Made by a program: the position numbers and the translations under genes. DNA of 64,000 bases, from assembly GCF_027920545.1 (NCBI RefSeq), contig NZ_CP115859.1, positions 1,426,001 to 1,490,000 of the forward strand. Reading direction: 5' to 3'. Below are positions 1 through 8,900 of the stretch, in pieces. The notes under the pieces were generated by a model. That model worked only from the letters and a program-made list of their open reading frames with translations. It was not told the origin of the DNA and searched no databases. This DNA is from Chryseobacterium camelliae (lineage in GTDB: Bacteria; Bacteroidota; Bacteroidia; Flavobacteriales; Weeksellaceae). The stretch's first letter is position 1. The number at the start of each line of letters is the position of its first letter.

Positions 1-274
1 CCATCATTTTCCCTGAAATATATTCAACAGGTAAACAGATTAAAGCGGCATCTCCCTCTTCTAATCCTAAAAAATTGCAGGTCATTTCTGCAGAATTAAT
101 CATTTTCTGTTTCTCAATATCAAAAACCTTGGGAACTCCTGTAGAGCCTGAAGTCTGTACTTTCACCGTTTCGGAATCTGAAAACCATTCTTCCAAAAAA
201 GTTTTAATTTTAATTTCAAATTCGGTTTCAACAGATAATTGATTAATATTGAGATTATTGAAATCTATCAGCAT
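1..274 (-). CDS. menE: O-succinylbenzoate--CoA ligase-like AMP-binding protein, N-terminal part
   Basis: The reverse strand reads an open frame from ATG at 274 off the left edge of the window, so only the first 91 residues are visible. They contain QTSGSTGVPK, the phosphate-binding loop of the ANL (acyl-CoA synthetase/AMP-ligase) superfamily. The very short segment before that loop, about 40 residues, is what one expects of the small MenE-type ligases of Bacteroidetes in menaquinone synthesis, not of longer fatty-acid CoA ligases. The MenE assignment is inference from this compact N-terminus; the superfamily is clear. The gene is divergent from the tRNA-Gln gene. Confidence 0.6.
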   Translation of the reverse strand, partial: MLIDFNNLNINQLSVETEFEIKIKTFLEEWFSDSETVKVQTSGSTGVPKVFDIEKQKMINSAEMTCNFLGLEEGDAALICLPVEYISGKMM

Positions 275-374
275 AATTAGTGGGAATAAAAAGTACAGTA
301 AATTTAAAAAAAAGTTTAAAAAGTTCTTGCATGTAATGAAAAAAGCTGTAAATTTGCACCACTAAAACAAACAG

Positions 375-445
375 AGACTCATGGTGTAGCGGTAACACTA
401 CTGATTTTGGTTCAGTCATCTGGGGTTCGAATCCCTGTGAGTCTA
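375..445 (+). tRNA. tRNA-Gln (anticodon TTG)
   Basis: A 71-nt cloverleaf can be drawn. The 7-bp acceptor stem AGACTCA/TGAGTCT is followed by discriminator A. The anticodon arm is ACTGA-TTTTGGT-TCAGT with TTG at positions 34-36, and the T arm carries the usual GGTTCGAATCC loop. CCA is not encoded. The gene stands alone. Confidence 0.95.
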
Positions 446-446
446 C

Positions 447-477
447 GAAAACCATCCTAAACAGGATGGTTTTTTTA
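447..477 (+). terminator. Terminator after tRNA-Gln
   Basis: Inverted repeat AAACCATCCT / AGGATGGTTT with a 3-4 nt loop, followed by a run of T. It starts two bases after the tRNA 3' end. Confidence 0.85.
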
Positions 478-513
478 TTCACAAAACTCTTTTTTTGTAA
501 AAATGGATTTTCA

Positions 514-553
514 ATCCATCCATCCATCCATCCATCCATCCATCCATCCATCC
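514..553 (+). repeat. Tetranucleotide microsatellite (ATCC)10
   Basis: Ten uninterrupted copies of ATCC run from 514 to 553. The array lies in the leader/promoter region, about 92 nt before the ATG at 646 of the secreted phosphodiesterase gene, and outside any credible reading frame. On the reverse strand it reads as Trp-Met-Asp-Gly repeats, but that frame runs through the tRNA gene and is not a gene. Confidence 0.95.
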
Positions 554-645
554 TCCTTATAAATACATTTTCTTATGCAAGACATTTAATAATCTGTTCA
601 TAGTCGATTAATACTAATGTTCTAATCTTGCAAAAAAATTTTACA

Positions 646-1989
646 ATGAAAAAAATATTCCTTTTTTTAGCATTAACAGCAGGATTGGCTAAAGCTCAGA
701 ACAATACCAATCATGTTGTTTTAATAAGTGTGGATGGTCTAAGACCGGAATTTTATTTAAATCCTGAATGGTCGATGATAAACCTTAGACAAATGATGAA
801 AAAGGGAGCGTATGCAAACGGAGTCCGAGGTTCTTTCCCTACCGTTACTTACCCATCACATACAACAATTGTAAGCGGGGTACTCCCTTCAAAACACGGG
901 ATTTATTATAATACGCCCGTTCAACCTTTAGGAATTACAGGTGAATGGTTTTGGTTTTACAAGGATATTAAAGTCCCTACGATTTTTAGTGTTGCCAAAG
1001 AAGCAGGACTTACCACAGCCGGTGTAAGCTGGCCTGTAACAGTAGGAGCTCCCATCACCTACAATTTACCGGAATACGTTTATCTTCCCAAAAATAAAGG
1101 GGAGAAAAAAGATGAAGTAAAAGCTATGAGCATGGAATCCAGTCCCAAAGAGCTTTTCCAAGAGGTTCAGGATTATGCGGTAGGTAAATTTGGAGAATAC
1201 GGAGCGAGTTTGGATTACGCAGTAAGTGATCAGAACAAAACCAGAATGGCTGCTTATATTTTAAAGAAATACAAACCTTCGTTTTTAGCGCTTCACATTG
1301 CTGCCACCGATCATTTTGAGCATGAAGAAGGCAGAGACGGAGATAAAGTACGTTCTGCAGTAGCCGGAGCAGATGTTGCGATTAAAACTTTAATAGATGC
1401 AGCAACAGCAGCCGGAATAGGAGAAAATACAACATTCATTATCACAGGAGATCATGGTTTTGTAGACATTCATACTCAGTTTAATCCTAACGTTATGCTG
1501 GCAAAAGCAGGATTATACAACAGCAACAAGAAAGAAGACTGGAAAGCCTATTTTCAGGCAAGCGGAGGCTCTGCATTTTTACATCTGAAAAACCCTAATG
1601 ATAAATCTACTTTAAACAAAGTCAATGAACTTTTAAATAATCTTCCGGAAGGTTACAAAAAAATGTTCCATGTATTGAATAAAGAACAAGTTGCAGAAGC
1701 CAAAGGAGATCCGACAGCATCATTAGCTTTGGCAGCGTATCAGGGAATAAGTTTTGGAGCAACAGCAACAGGAGAACTAATAAAAGCAGCAGACGGAGGC
1801 ACACACGGTTATCTTCCAACTGATTTCAAAGAGATCCAAACTGGATTTGTAGCTTTTGGAAAGGGAATTAAACCAGGAACCGTACTTCCTCTAATCGGAC
1901 AGGAAGACATTGCGCCGTTAATTGCTCATTTATTAAATCTTAATTTAAAAACTGACGGAATTCTTTATCCGGGACTACTGACCAAATAA
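646..1989 (+). CDS. Secreted nucleotide pyrophosphatase/phosphodiesterase, alkaline phosphatase superfamily
   Basis: The 447-residue protein starts with a signal peptide (about residues 1-18, ending AKAQ). The in-frame TTG at 628 is rejected as start because the signal peptide begins exactly at ATG 646. It shows the metal and catalytic motifs of the NPP family: VVLISVDGLRP with metal-binding D30, FPTVTYPSHTT with the nucleophile Thr68, then TDHFEH, TGDHGF and a C-terminal GGTHGY His. By family, it hydrolyses phosphodiester or pyrophosphate bonds of nucleotides or related substrates in the periplasm or outside the cell. The length is normal for bacterial members. It is monocistronic between a tRNA and its own terminator, and the ATCC microsatellite sits in its upstream region. 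The exact substrate cannot be read from sequence. Confidence 0.88.
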   Translation: MKKIFLFLALTAGLAKAQNNTNHVVLISVDGLRPEFYLNPEWSMINLRQMMKKGAYANGVRGSFPTVTYPSHTTIVSGVLPSKHGIYYNTPVQPLGITGEWFWFYKDIKVPTIFSVAKEAGLTTAGVSWPVTVGAPITYNLPEYVYLPKNKGEKKDEVKAMSMESSPKELFQEVQDYAVGKFGEYGASLDYAVSDQNKTRMAAYILKKYKPSFLALHIAATDHFEHEEGRDGDKVRSAVAGADVAIKTLIDAATAAGIGENTTFIITGDHGFVDIHTQFNPNVMLAKAGLYNSNKKEDWKAYFQASGGSAFLHLKNPNDKSTLNKVNELLNNLPEGYKKMFHVLNKEQVAEAKGDPTASLALAAYQGISFGATATGELIKAADGGTHGYLPTDFKEIQTGFVAFGKGIKPGTVLPLIGQEDIAPLIAHLLNLNLKTDGILYPGLLTK

Positions 1990-2010
1990 TAATTCCAACA
2001 TAAAAACAAA

Positions 2011-2037
2011 AGGCTGCCTCGTTTGAAGCAGCCTTTA
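2011..2037 (+). terminator. Terminator after the phosphodiesterase gene
   Basis: AGGCTGC / GCAGCCT stem with a 10-nt loop followed by TTTATTT. It lies 21 nt after the stop codon. The XRE gene ends convergently at 2061. Confidence 0.8.
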
Positions 2038-2060
2038 TTTATCTTTGATTCTGTAAAAGT

Positions 2061-2354
2061 TTACATATATTCTTTAGGGATGGTAATATTATTTTTTTTC
2101 ATGTATTCTACAAGATCATGAAACTTATTTTCGTATTCATCATTTCCGCATTTATGAGAGATACTGCAAATATCGGACGGCTTAATTTCCAAAATATCCG
2201 AAATCTTGGTTAAAATTTCCAGATTGATCTTCACTTTGGAATTTTCAATATCAGAATATGCTTTTTGAGAAATTCCCATCTCAAATGCCATATATTCCTG
2301 AGTAAAATCCTTACTTCTTCTGATTTTCCTAATATTTTGTCCACATATTTTCAT
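2061..2354 (-). CDS. XRE-family helix-turn-helix regulator (97 aa)
   Basis: This short protein is almost entirely one lambda-repressor/Cro-type HTH domain: residues 5-60 hold RKIRRSKDFTQEYMAFEMG, SQKAYSDIENSK and LEILTKISDILEI. A charged C-terminal tail of about 35 residues has no recognised domain. It is transcribed away from ccoNO, with a 182-nt shared upstream region. A TAACTTTG box (reverse strand, 2418-2411) could be its -7 element, but no well-spaced -33 TTG is visible. Autoregulation or control of ccoNO is possible, but nothing in the sequence proves it. Confidence 0.85.
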   Translation of the reverse strand: MKICGQNIRKIRRSKDFTQEYMAFEMGISQKAYSDIENSKVKINLEILTKISDILEIKPSDICSISHKCGNDEYENKFHDLVEYMKKNNITIPKEYM

Positions 2355-2536
2355 GATCCCTATTTTAGTAGTTTTCGGTATATTTTAGAAGTATATCTAT
2401 TAGACTTACACAAAGTTAGTGAATACCTTTGGCAAAACATTATTACGCTACATGATATTTAAAACTTAAGTTAAAAATTTGCTCAAAAGCTTTTGTTTTA
2501 AAATAAATATCACTTCAGTACAACAATATAGGAATT

Positions 2537-4816
2537 ATGGAGACGCAAAAATTTAATTATGACAATAATATTGTCAGAGCATTCCTCTATGCCACCATCG
2601 CATTCGGTTTGGTCGGTTTTTTACTCGGGCTTACCGCTGCACTGATGCTTTTTTATCCTGAACTTCCGGAATTTTTATTCGGAACAGATGACACGACCAT
2701 TAAGAGTCTGGCATCCGGAAACATTCAGGGATTGATTAATACACAAGGAGCTCTGGGCTTCGGAAGGATCAGAATGTTGCATACGAGTGCTGTAATCTTT
2801 GCTTTCGTCTGTAATTCCTTTTTCTGTGGTGCTTATTACAGCATGCAGAGATTGCTTAAAACAAGAATGTACAGTGATACTCTATCCTGGGTGCATTTCT
2901 GGACCTGGCAAATCATGATTATCAGCGTAGTGATTACTTTCCTGATGGGAATCAACACCTCCAAAGAATACGCAGAGCACGAATGGCCGATTGATATATT
3001 AATTACGGTTTCATGGGTTGTTTTCGGAATCAATATGTTCGGTACCATCGCCAAAAGAAGGGTAAGACACTTGTATGTAGCGATCTGGTTTTTCATCGGA
3101 ACCTGGATTGCGGTAGCCATGCTTCATATTTTCAATAATCTTGAGGTTCCATTATCATTCACGAGCTGGAAATCCTATTCAATTTATGCAGGAGCAAAAG
3201 ATGCCTTGGTTCAGTGGTGGTACGGTCACAATGCAGTAGCATTCGTATTAACGACTCCTGTGTTAGGTTTGATGTACTATTTCTTACCCAAAGCTGCGGA
3301 AAGACCTGTGTTCTCTTATAAATTATCAATTATTCACTTCTGGTCACTCATCTTCGTTTATCTTTGGGCGGGACCCCACCATTTGCAATATACCGCGCTT
3401 CCGGCATGGGCTCAGGCAGTGGGAACAGGTTTCTCCATCATGCTGATCGCTCCCTCTTGGGGAGGAATGCTGAACGGACTTTTAACATTGAGAGGAGCCT
3501 GGGATAAAGTAAGAGAAAATCCAATTCTTAAATTTTTCGTAGTAGCCGTTACCTGTTATGGTATGGCAACCTTTGAAGGACCGCTTTTAGCAACAAAATC
3601 TTTAAATAAAATAGGTCATTATACCGATTGGGTGATTGGTCACGTACACATCGGGGCTCTCGGATGGAATGGCTTTATGGCTTTTGGTATCGTCTATTAC
3701 CTCATTCCTGTAATGTGGAGAACTGAATTATGGTCTAAAAAATTAGCCAACTGGCATTTCTGGCTGGGTACTTTAGGAATTATTTTCTACGCTGTTCCCA
3801 TGTATATTTCAGGATTTACACAAGGATTGATGTGGAAACAGTTCAATCCGGACGGAACTTTAGTTTGGAAAAACTGGCTGGATACTGTAACAGCGATCAT
3901 TCCATATTTCAAAATGAGATTCCTGGGTGGTTTATTTTATATTTCGGGAGCGATCTTAATGGTTGTAAATGTTATTGCTACCGTCAGAAAAGGATCATTC
4001 CAGAAAAACGTACCTGCAGAAGCACCTGCTTTGGCCAATATCGGAACGACAAGAAAAGAAGGTGAAGGAATTCATTTATGGCTGGAAAGAACTCCTAAAT
4101 TATTATCAATATTAGCTTTCATCACTATTGCGATCGGTGGTTTAGTTGAAATTATCCCGACATTAACTTTAAAACAAAGTGTTCCAACCATTACCGCTGT
4201 AAAACCTTATTCTCCGTTAGAACTGGAAGGAAGGGATCTATACATCCGTGAAGGCTGCAATTCTTGTCACTCACAGATGATACGACCGTTCAGAGACGAA
4301 ATCGTAAGATTTGAAGGAAAAAACGGACAGTATTCTAAAGCGGGAGAATTTATCTATGACCGACCATTCCTTTGGGGATCAAAAAGAACCGGACCGGATC
4401 TGCATAGAGAAGGAGGAAGAAATCCCGATTCATGGCACTTCAAACATATGTATAACCCGAGAATTACTTCAGCAGGATCTATTATGCCGCGTTTCCCTTG
4501 GCTGATTACAAACAAACTGGACAAAACGCAAATGATAGACAAAATGAAACTGATGAAAAACTATTTTGATGTTCCTTACACAAAAGCAGAAATAGACTCA
4601 GCCAATCAGTGGGCAGACAATCAGGCGGCAGGAATTGTAAAAAGAATTTATTCCGAAGCTACCGATGTGAAGGAACAGATTGAAAAAGACAGGGCTGCAA
4701 AAGGAGCAACATTTGTTCCGCTGGAGCAAAGAGAGATTGTTGCCATGATTGCTTACCTGCAAAGATTAGGAACAGACATCAAAACAACTCAGATTCAAAC
4801 TGCAAGTGCAGAATAA
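2537..4816 (+). CDS. ccoNO: cbb3-type cytochrome c oxidase, fused CcoN-CcoO subunit
   Basis: The 759-residue protein fuses the catalytic subunit CcoN (about residues 1-490) to the mono-heme cytochrome CcoO (about 520-759). CcoN keeps the low-spin heme ligand H82, CuB ligand H231 in WWYGHNAVAF with the following Tyr pair about 16 residues on, the CuB pair H281/H282 in GPHHLQY, and heme ligands H369/H371 in GHVHIGALG. CcoO has CNSCH near residue 574. The fusion is the usual arrangement in Bacteroidetes. The enzyme reduces O2 at low oxygen tension and pumps protons in the inner membrane. ccoP follows 17 nt later. No ccoQ lies between them, and ccoG, ccoH, ccoI and ccoS are not in this window. 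Confidence 0.96.
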   Translation: METQKFNYDNNIVRAFLYATIAFGLVGFLLGLTAALMLFYPELPEFLFGTDDTTIKSLASGNIQGLINTQGALGFGRIRMLHTSAVIFAFVCNSFFCGAYYSMQRLLKTRMYSDTLSWVHFWTWQIMIISVVITFLMGINTSKEYAEHEWPIDILITVSWVVFGINMFGTIAKRRVRHLYVAIWFFIGTWIAVAMLHIFNNLEVPLSFTSWKSYSIYAGAKDALVQWWYGHNAVAFVLTTPVLGLMYYFLPKAAERPVFSYKLSIIHFWSLIFVYLWAGPHHLQYTALPAWAQAVGTGFSIMLIAPSWGGMLNGLLTLRGAWDKVRENPILKFFVVAVTCYGMATFEGPLLATKSLNKIGHYTDWVIGHVHIGALGWNGFMAFGIVYYLIPVMWRTELWSKKLANWHFWLGTLGIIFYAVPMYISGFTQGLMWKQFNPDGTLVWKNWLDTVTAIIPYFKMRFLGGLFYISGAILMVVNVIATVRKGSFQKNVPAEAPALANIGTTRKEGEGIHLWLERTPKLLSILAFITIAIGGLVEIIPTLTLKQSVPTITAVKPYSPLELEGRDLYIREGCNSCHSQMIRPFRDEIVRFEGKNGQYSKAGEFIYDRPFLWGSKRTGPDLHREGGRNPDSWHFKHMYNPRITSAGSIMPRFPWLITNKLDKTQMIDKMKLMKNYFDVPYTKAEIDSANQWADNQAAGIVKRIYSEATDVKEQIEKDRAAKGATFVPLEQREIVAMIAYLQRLGTDIKTTQIQTASAE

Positions 4817-4833
4817 TTTAAATTGTAAAGAAA

Positions 4834-5721
4834 ATGAAAACAAGAACTCCAATTTCCATATATATCCTTGTCACATTAGGTTCAACGATCATGGCGTTCG
4901 AAATGTTCGCACCCGATTCAGGCTATTTTTCTTCACCTTTTTTCTGGGGATTAATGCTGATCGCGATTATCCTTCTTTTGATCATGAATTCGATTGGAGA
5001 TTTAATTGAAAATCAGAATTTCACCAAATTATCGGCTGAAGAAAAAGCAGAATATTTAAAAGATAAAAACACGCCTTACTTCCAGAAACTTTGGAATTCG
5101 GCTTTCAAAAAGCAATCTGCCACCGAAGAAAAAGATATTCTGATCGATCACGGATTTGACGGAATCACGGAACTCGACAACTCACTTCCCAAATGGTGGA
5201 TCGGCCTGTTTTACTTCGGATGTATCTTCTGTGCGGTATATCTTACGGCTTTTGCCTTTACAGATTACGCCCATCCCGAAGAAGAACTGAGCAATGAAAC
5301 AAAACAGATGCTTGCTTCTATCGAAGAGTTTGAAAAAACAGCACCCCAGGTAACTCTTGAAACCGCAAAATACAGTGCAGACAACATTGCAGAAGGTCAG
5401 GAATTATTCAAAACCAATTGCGTTACCTGTCATGGTGATAACGGAAAAGGAGGGATTGGTCCCAATTTAACAGATACTCAATGGATCAACATACAACAGA
5501 AAAGTTTATTCAAAAACGTAATCTGGATGCTGGAAAACGGTTCTCCCAACAATCCAACAATGCGACCTTTCATCAAAGAAGGAACCATTACGGGAAGAGA
5601 TGCTGAAAAAATTGCAGCTTATGTGTATCACATCAATCAGGAAACCGCTCCTATTACCCCTGCTCAAGGTGGTGCCGCTCCACAAGGTGAAGTCGTAAAA
5701 TGGGAGAACGGAAATGAGTAA
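4834..5721 (+). CDS. ccoP: cbb3-type cytochrome c oxidase subunit CcoP, single-heme form
   Basis: A 295-residue membrane-anchored cytochrome c, and the partner of the preceding ccoNO gene. Two membrane segments are visible (about residues 8-52 and 122-144), then a periplasmic cytochrome domain with CVTCH at 196-200 and a likely axial Met at 243 (NPTMRPF). Proteobacterial CcoP carries two heme c motifs; here only one is present, as is usual in Bacteroidetes. The Ala/Pro/Gly-rich C-terminal tail has no known function. The protein passes electrons to CcoO and CcoN. A long stem-loop lies just after the stop codon. Confidence 0.94.
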   Translation: MKTRTPISIYILVTLGSTIMAFEMFAPDSGYFSSPFFWGLMLIAIILLLIMNSIGDLIENQNFTKLSAEEKAEYLKDKNTPYFQKLWNSAFKKQSATEEKDILIDHGFDGITELDNSLPKWWIGLFYFGCIFCAVYLTAFAFTDYAHPEEELSNETKQMLASIEEFEKTAPQVTLETAKYSADNIAEGQELFKTNCVTCHGDNGKGGIGPNLTDTQWINIQQKSLFKNVIWMLENGSPNNPTMRPFIKEGTITGRDAEKIAAYVYHINQETAPITPAQGGAAPQGEVVKWENGNE

Positions 5722-5753
5722 TAAAATTTTTATCTCAACATATAAACCATGCC

Positions 5754-5839
5754 AAAGCCCCCTCTTAACAACTAAACTAACATTTGAATTTTCATTTTTG
5801 CTAACCTTTTCAACAGAAAAATGATCAATAGGGGGCTTT
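5754..5839 (+). repeat. Long stem-loop element with 10-bp arms after ccoP
   Basis: AAAGCCCCCT (5754-5763) is perfectly repeated in inverse as AGGGGGCTTT (5830-5839). Inside is a second inverted pair, TCATTTTT / AAAAATGA. The GC-rich arms stand out in AT-rich intergenic DNA. No T-run follows on the plus strand, so it is not a classical terminator in that direction. It may be a structured RNA, a processed 3' end of the cco mRNA or a dispersed repeat. Confidence 0.6.
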
Positions 5840-5847
5840 AAAAAAAC

Positions 5848-5940
5848 AAAAAAATCCGCACCTTGACTGTCTTCATCAACTAATTCACTTGACGACAACT
5901 AAACTTAAATTCCATAAAGGGCAGTCAAGGCAGGATTTTT
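5848..5940 (+). repeat. Second long inverted repeat, directly upstream of tamB
   Basis: AAAAATCC-n3-CCTTGACTG (ending near 5870) is mirrored by CAGTCAAGG-n2-GGATTTTT (5922-5940). The two arms are nearly perfect and enclose about 52 nt. The right arm ends in a T-run, so the structure could terminate ccoNOP transcription or act as a leader of tamB, whose ATG is at 5967. It follows the first element by only 8-10 nt. Confidence 0.55.
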
Positions 5941-5966
5941 GTATTCACAAAAGAGTATCACAACAG

Positions 5967-8900
5967 ATGAATAATAGATTCATATTATTATATTTGTCTA
6001 AAACTGAATCACTCTTGAAACTGAAAATCAATAAAAGAAAGCTCTTAAGGCGATTCCTGATAACCTTTATTTCCATATTGGTTTTTTTTACCCTGCTTAT
6101 TCTTAGTTTACAGCTTCCGGTCGTCCAGAATTTTCTCAAAGACAGGCTTGTCGTTTATCTGGAGGAAAAAATCAAAACCAAAATAAGTCTCGAAAGAGTC
6201 TATATAGGATTTCCAAACAGTCTTGTTATGGAAAATTTATATGTAAAGGGACAGGATGTTGATACTCTTCTGGCTGTAAAAAAACTCGATGTGGGATTGA
6301 ATATGCTTAAACTGATCAATTCCACGGCAGATATCACTTCGGTGGATTTGGAAGGAGCAAGAGCGAATGTCGTAAGAAAACCCGACGGAAAGTTCAATTT
6401 TGACTATATCATTGATGCTTTTGCAACGAGTGACAAAGAAGAAAGCCCGTCGAAACCGTTCATTATTTCTTTGGATAGAATTAAATTAAAAGACATTGGC
6501 GTTACCTTCAACGACCGGCAATCCCGAAATGATATACAACTTTATTTTAACTCCTTTGATACAAGAGTAAAAACCTTTGATTTAAATAACAACAAATACA
6601 CTGTTAATGACATTAATCTTGACGGATTAAAGCTAAAACTGAAACAGGATCTCGTAGAAGAAGTTTCCAAAAAAGTTGAACAAAAAGTCGATTCTCTGAA
6701 CAATAAAAAGCCGATGCAGATTGGACTGAGAGGAATAAAACTCACCAATTTCGATATTGATTACGGTGATGACAACACCAAGACTTTTGCAAAGGTTCTG
6801 TTTAAAGAATTAAGTACAAAAGTCAACAGACTTGACCTGGAAAACAACGCATACAGCATTGATAATGTCATTCTTTCCGGAGCAGATATTAATGCCAATC
6901 TTTATCTTCCTGCTCAAAATGCCAATCCGAAAAACAACCAAGAACCTGAAGCCTCAAAAGCAACGGATAAAGAAAAAGCGCTGAATCTCCTGCTTGGAAA
7001 GCTGGTTTTAAACGATGTGAAAGTTATTTACAACAATACTGCAATTGCCCCTACAAAGCAGGGAATGGATTTCAATCACATGAATTTCTCGAAAATGAAT
7101 GTAGAGGTCAGAAGCTTCAAAATGCAGGACAATACATTTGCAGGAACCGTAAACTCAGCAGAAATTCAGGAAGCGAGAGGGTTAGACATTCAGAAATTCA
7201 ATACGGATTTTGTGTATAACGAAAAAGAGGCTTATTTAAAAAATCTTTATCTGCAGACTCCAAAAACATTGCTTCGCGATGAGGTTATTTTAAATTATAA
7301 CTCCATTGAACAATTAAGTTCCAATTTGGGAGCCGTAAAAGTTTCGGCGAATATCAAAGATTCCAGGGTTGGTTTTGCAGATATCCTGAATTTGGTTCCG
7401 ACTTTAAGGAATACCGTTCCTTTCAATAAATATCCAAACGCTATTTTAAATGTAAATACAAATGTAAAAGGTTCAGTAAATGATTTATTGATCAACAATC
7501 TTAAGGTTTCCGGCTTAGATCAATTGAGAGTTGCTGCATCAGGAAGAATCAAAAATGCGATGAATCCTGATCAATTATATTATGATTTGAGAATTGCTGA
7601 ATTGTCTTCATCCGCAAAAACGATTTTCAATTTGGTCCCGAAAAATACCATTCCTTCTAACATTTCCCTGCCTTCCCACATGAGTATCAAAGGAACGGCA
7701 AAAGGAACCACCAAAGTTGTGGACGCTAATCTGAACCTCTACTCCAGTCTTGGGAGTGCTACTGTGATTGCTAAAGTGGATATGCGCAGAAAAAATCATG
7801 AATTGTATGATGTAAAAGCCAATCTTCAGGGATTACAGATCGGGAAAATCATTCAGAATAAAGATATCGGAGCAATTTCGGCACAAATTTATGCCAAAGG
7901 AGAAAGTTTTGATTTCAAAAATGCAAAAGCAGATTTAAAAGGTCATGTTGCATCGGCGGTGTACAAAGGCTACCGCTACCAAAACATGAATCTTACAGGG
8001 AAAATCAACCGTGGAGCATACAACATTGTTTTAAATTCAAAAGATCCGAATGCTAATCTTATGTTAACTGCTTCCGGAGTATATAACGAGAAAAATCCTA
8101 CGGTAAAAGTGAATGGTGAGATCATAAAATTGGATGTCAACAAACTTGGCTTCTATGAAAAACCAATGATTATCGCAGGAAAAATAGATGGCGATTTTAC
8201 CAATTTGGATCCTGACAACCTGAATGGATATTTACATTTAAAAGACTTTGCTTTTTCAGATACCAAAGAGGTCTATCCGGTTCAGGAAGTTAACTTAAAA
8301 GCTTCTTCCACCAACGATTCTACCAATATTATACTTAATTCGCAGGTTGCTGATGTAGAACTGAAAGGAAAATATAAACTGACCCAGATTTTCGGTTCTT
8401 TATCCAATACTGTCAATCAATATTATCAATTTCAAAAGCCCGGAAAAACTCAGAAAATTCAGCAGGGACAGTTTTTCACCTTTACTGCAAAAATTAAAAA
8501 TGACGATATCATCAGGAAATTTGTTCCGGATCTGAAAAGTTTTGAAACCATTAATCTGACAGGAAATTACGATGCCGATTCTCAGAAAATTGAAATCGAC
8601 GGACAAATCCCGCAGCTTCTGTATGGTGAAAACTCCATTGAAAATGCAACATTAAAGGTAACCAATGAAAACCAGGCGTTACAATATAACCTGTATGTCG
8701 CAGGATTAAAAAGCTCAAGCTTTGCTTTAAACAAAGTCAATATTGAAGGGGATATTTCGGATAATATCATCAATTACAGCATCACCACAAAAGATCAAAA
8801 AGATGCCACTCAGTTCCTGATTGCCGGAAATGCAAAATCGTTGAATGACATTACAGAAATATCTTTAAATCCGAATGGTTTAAAATTAAATTATACGGAT

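Noticed and set aside
255-551. Reverse-strand frame with Trp-Met-Asp-Gly repeats
   Set aside because: It is produced by the ATCC microsatellite and runs antisense through the tRNA-Gln gene and the menE start, so it is not a gene.
5506-5898. Reverse-strand frame of 130 codons overlapping ccoP and the stem-loop elements
   Set aside because: It is antisense to ccoP and its middle is made of the inverted repeats. It has no family similarity I recognise.
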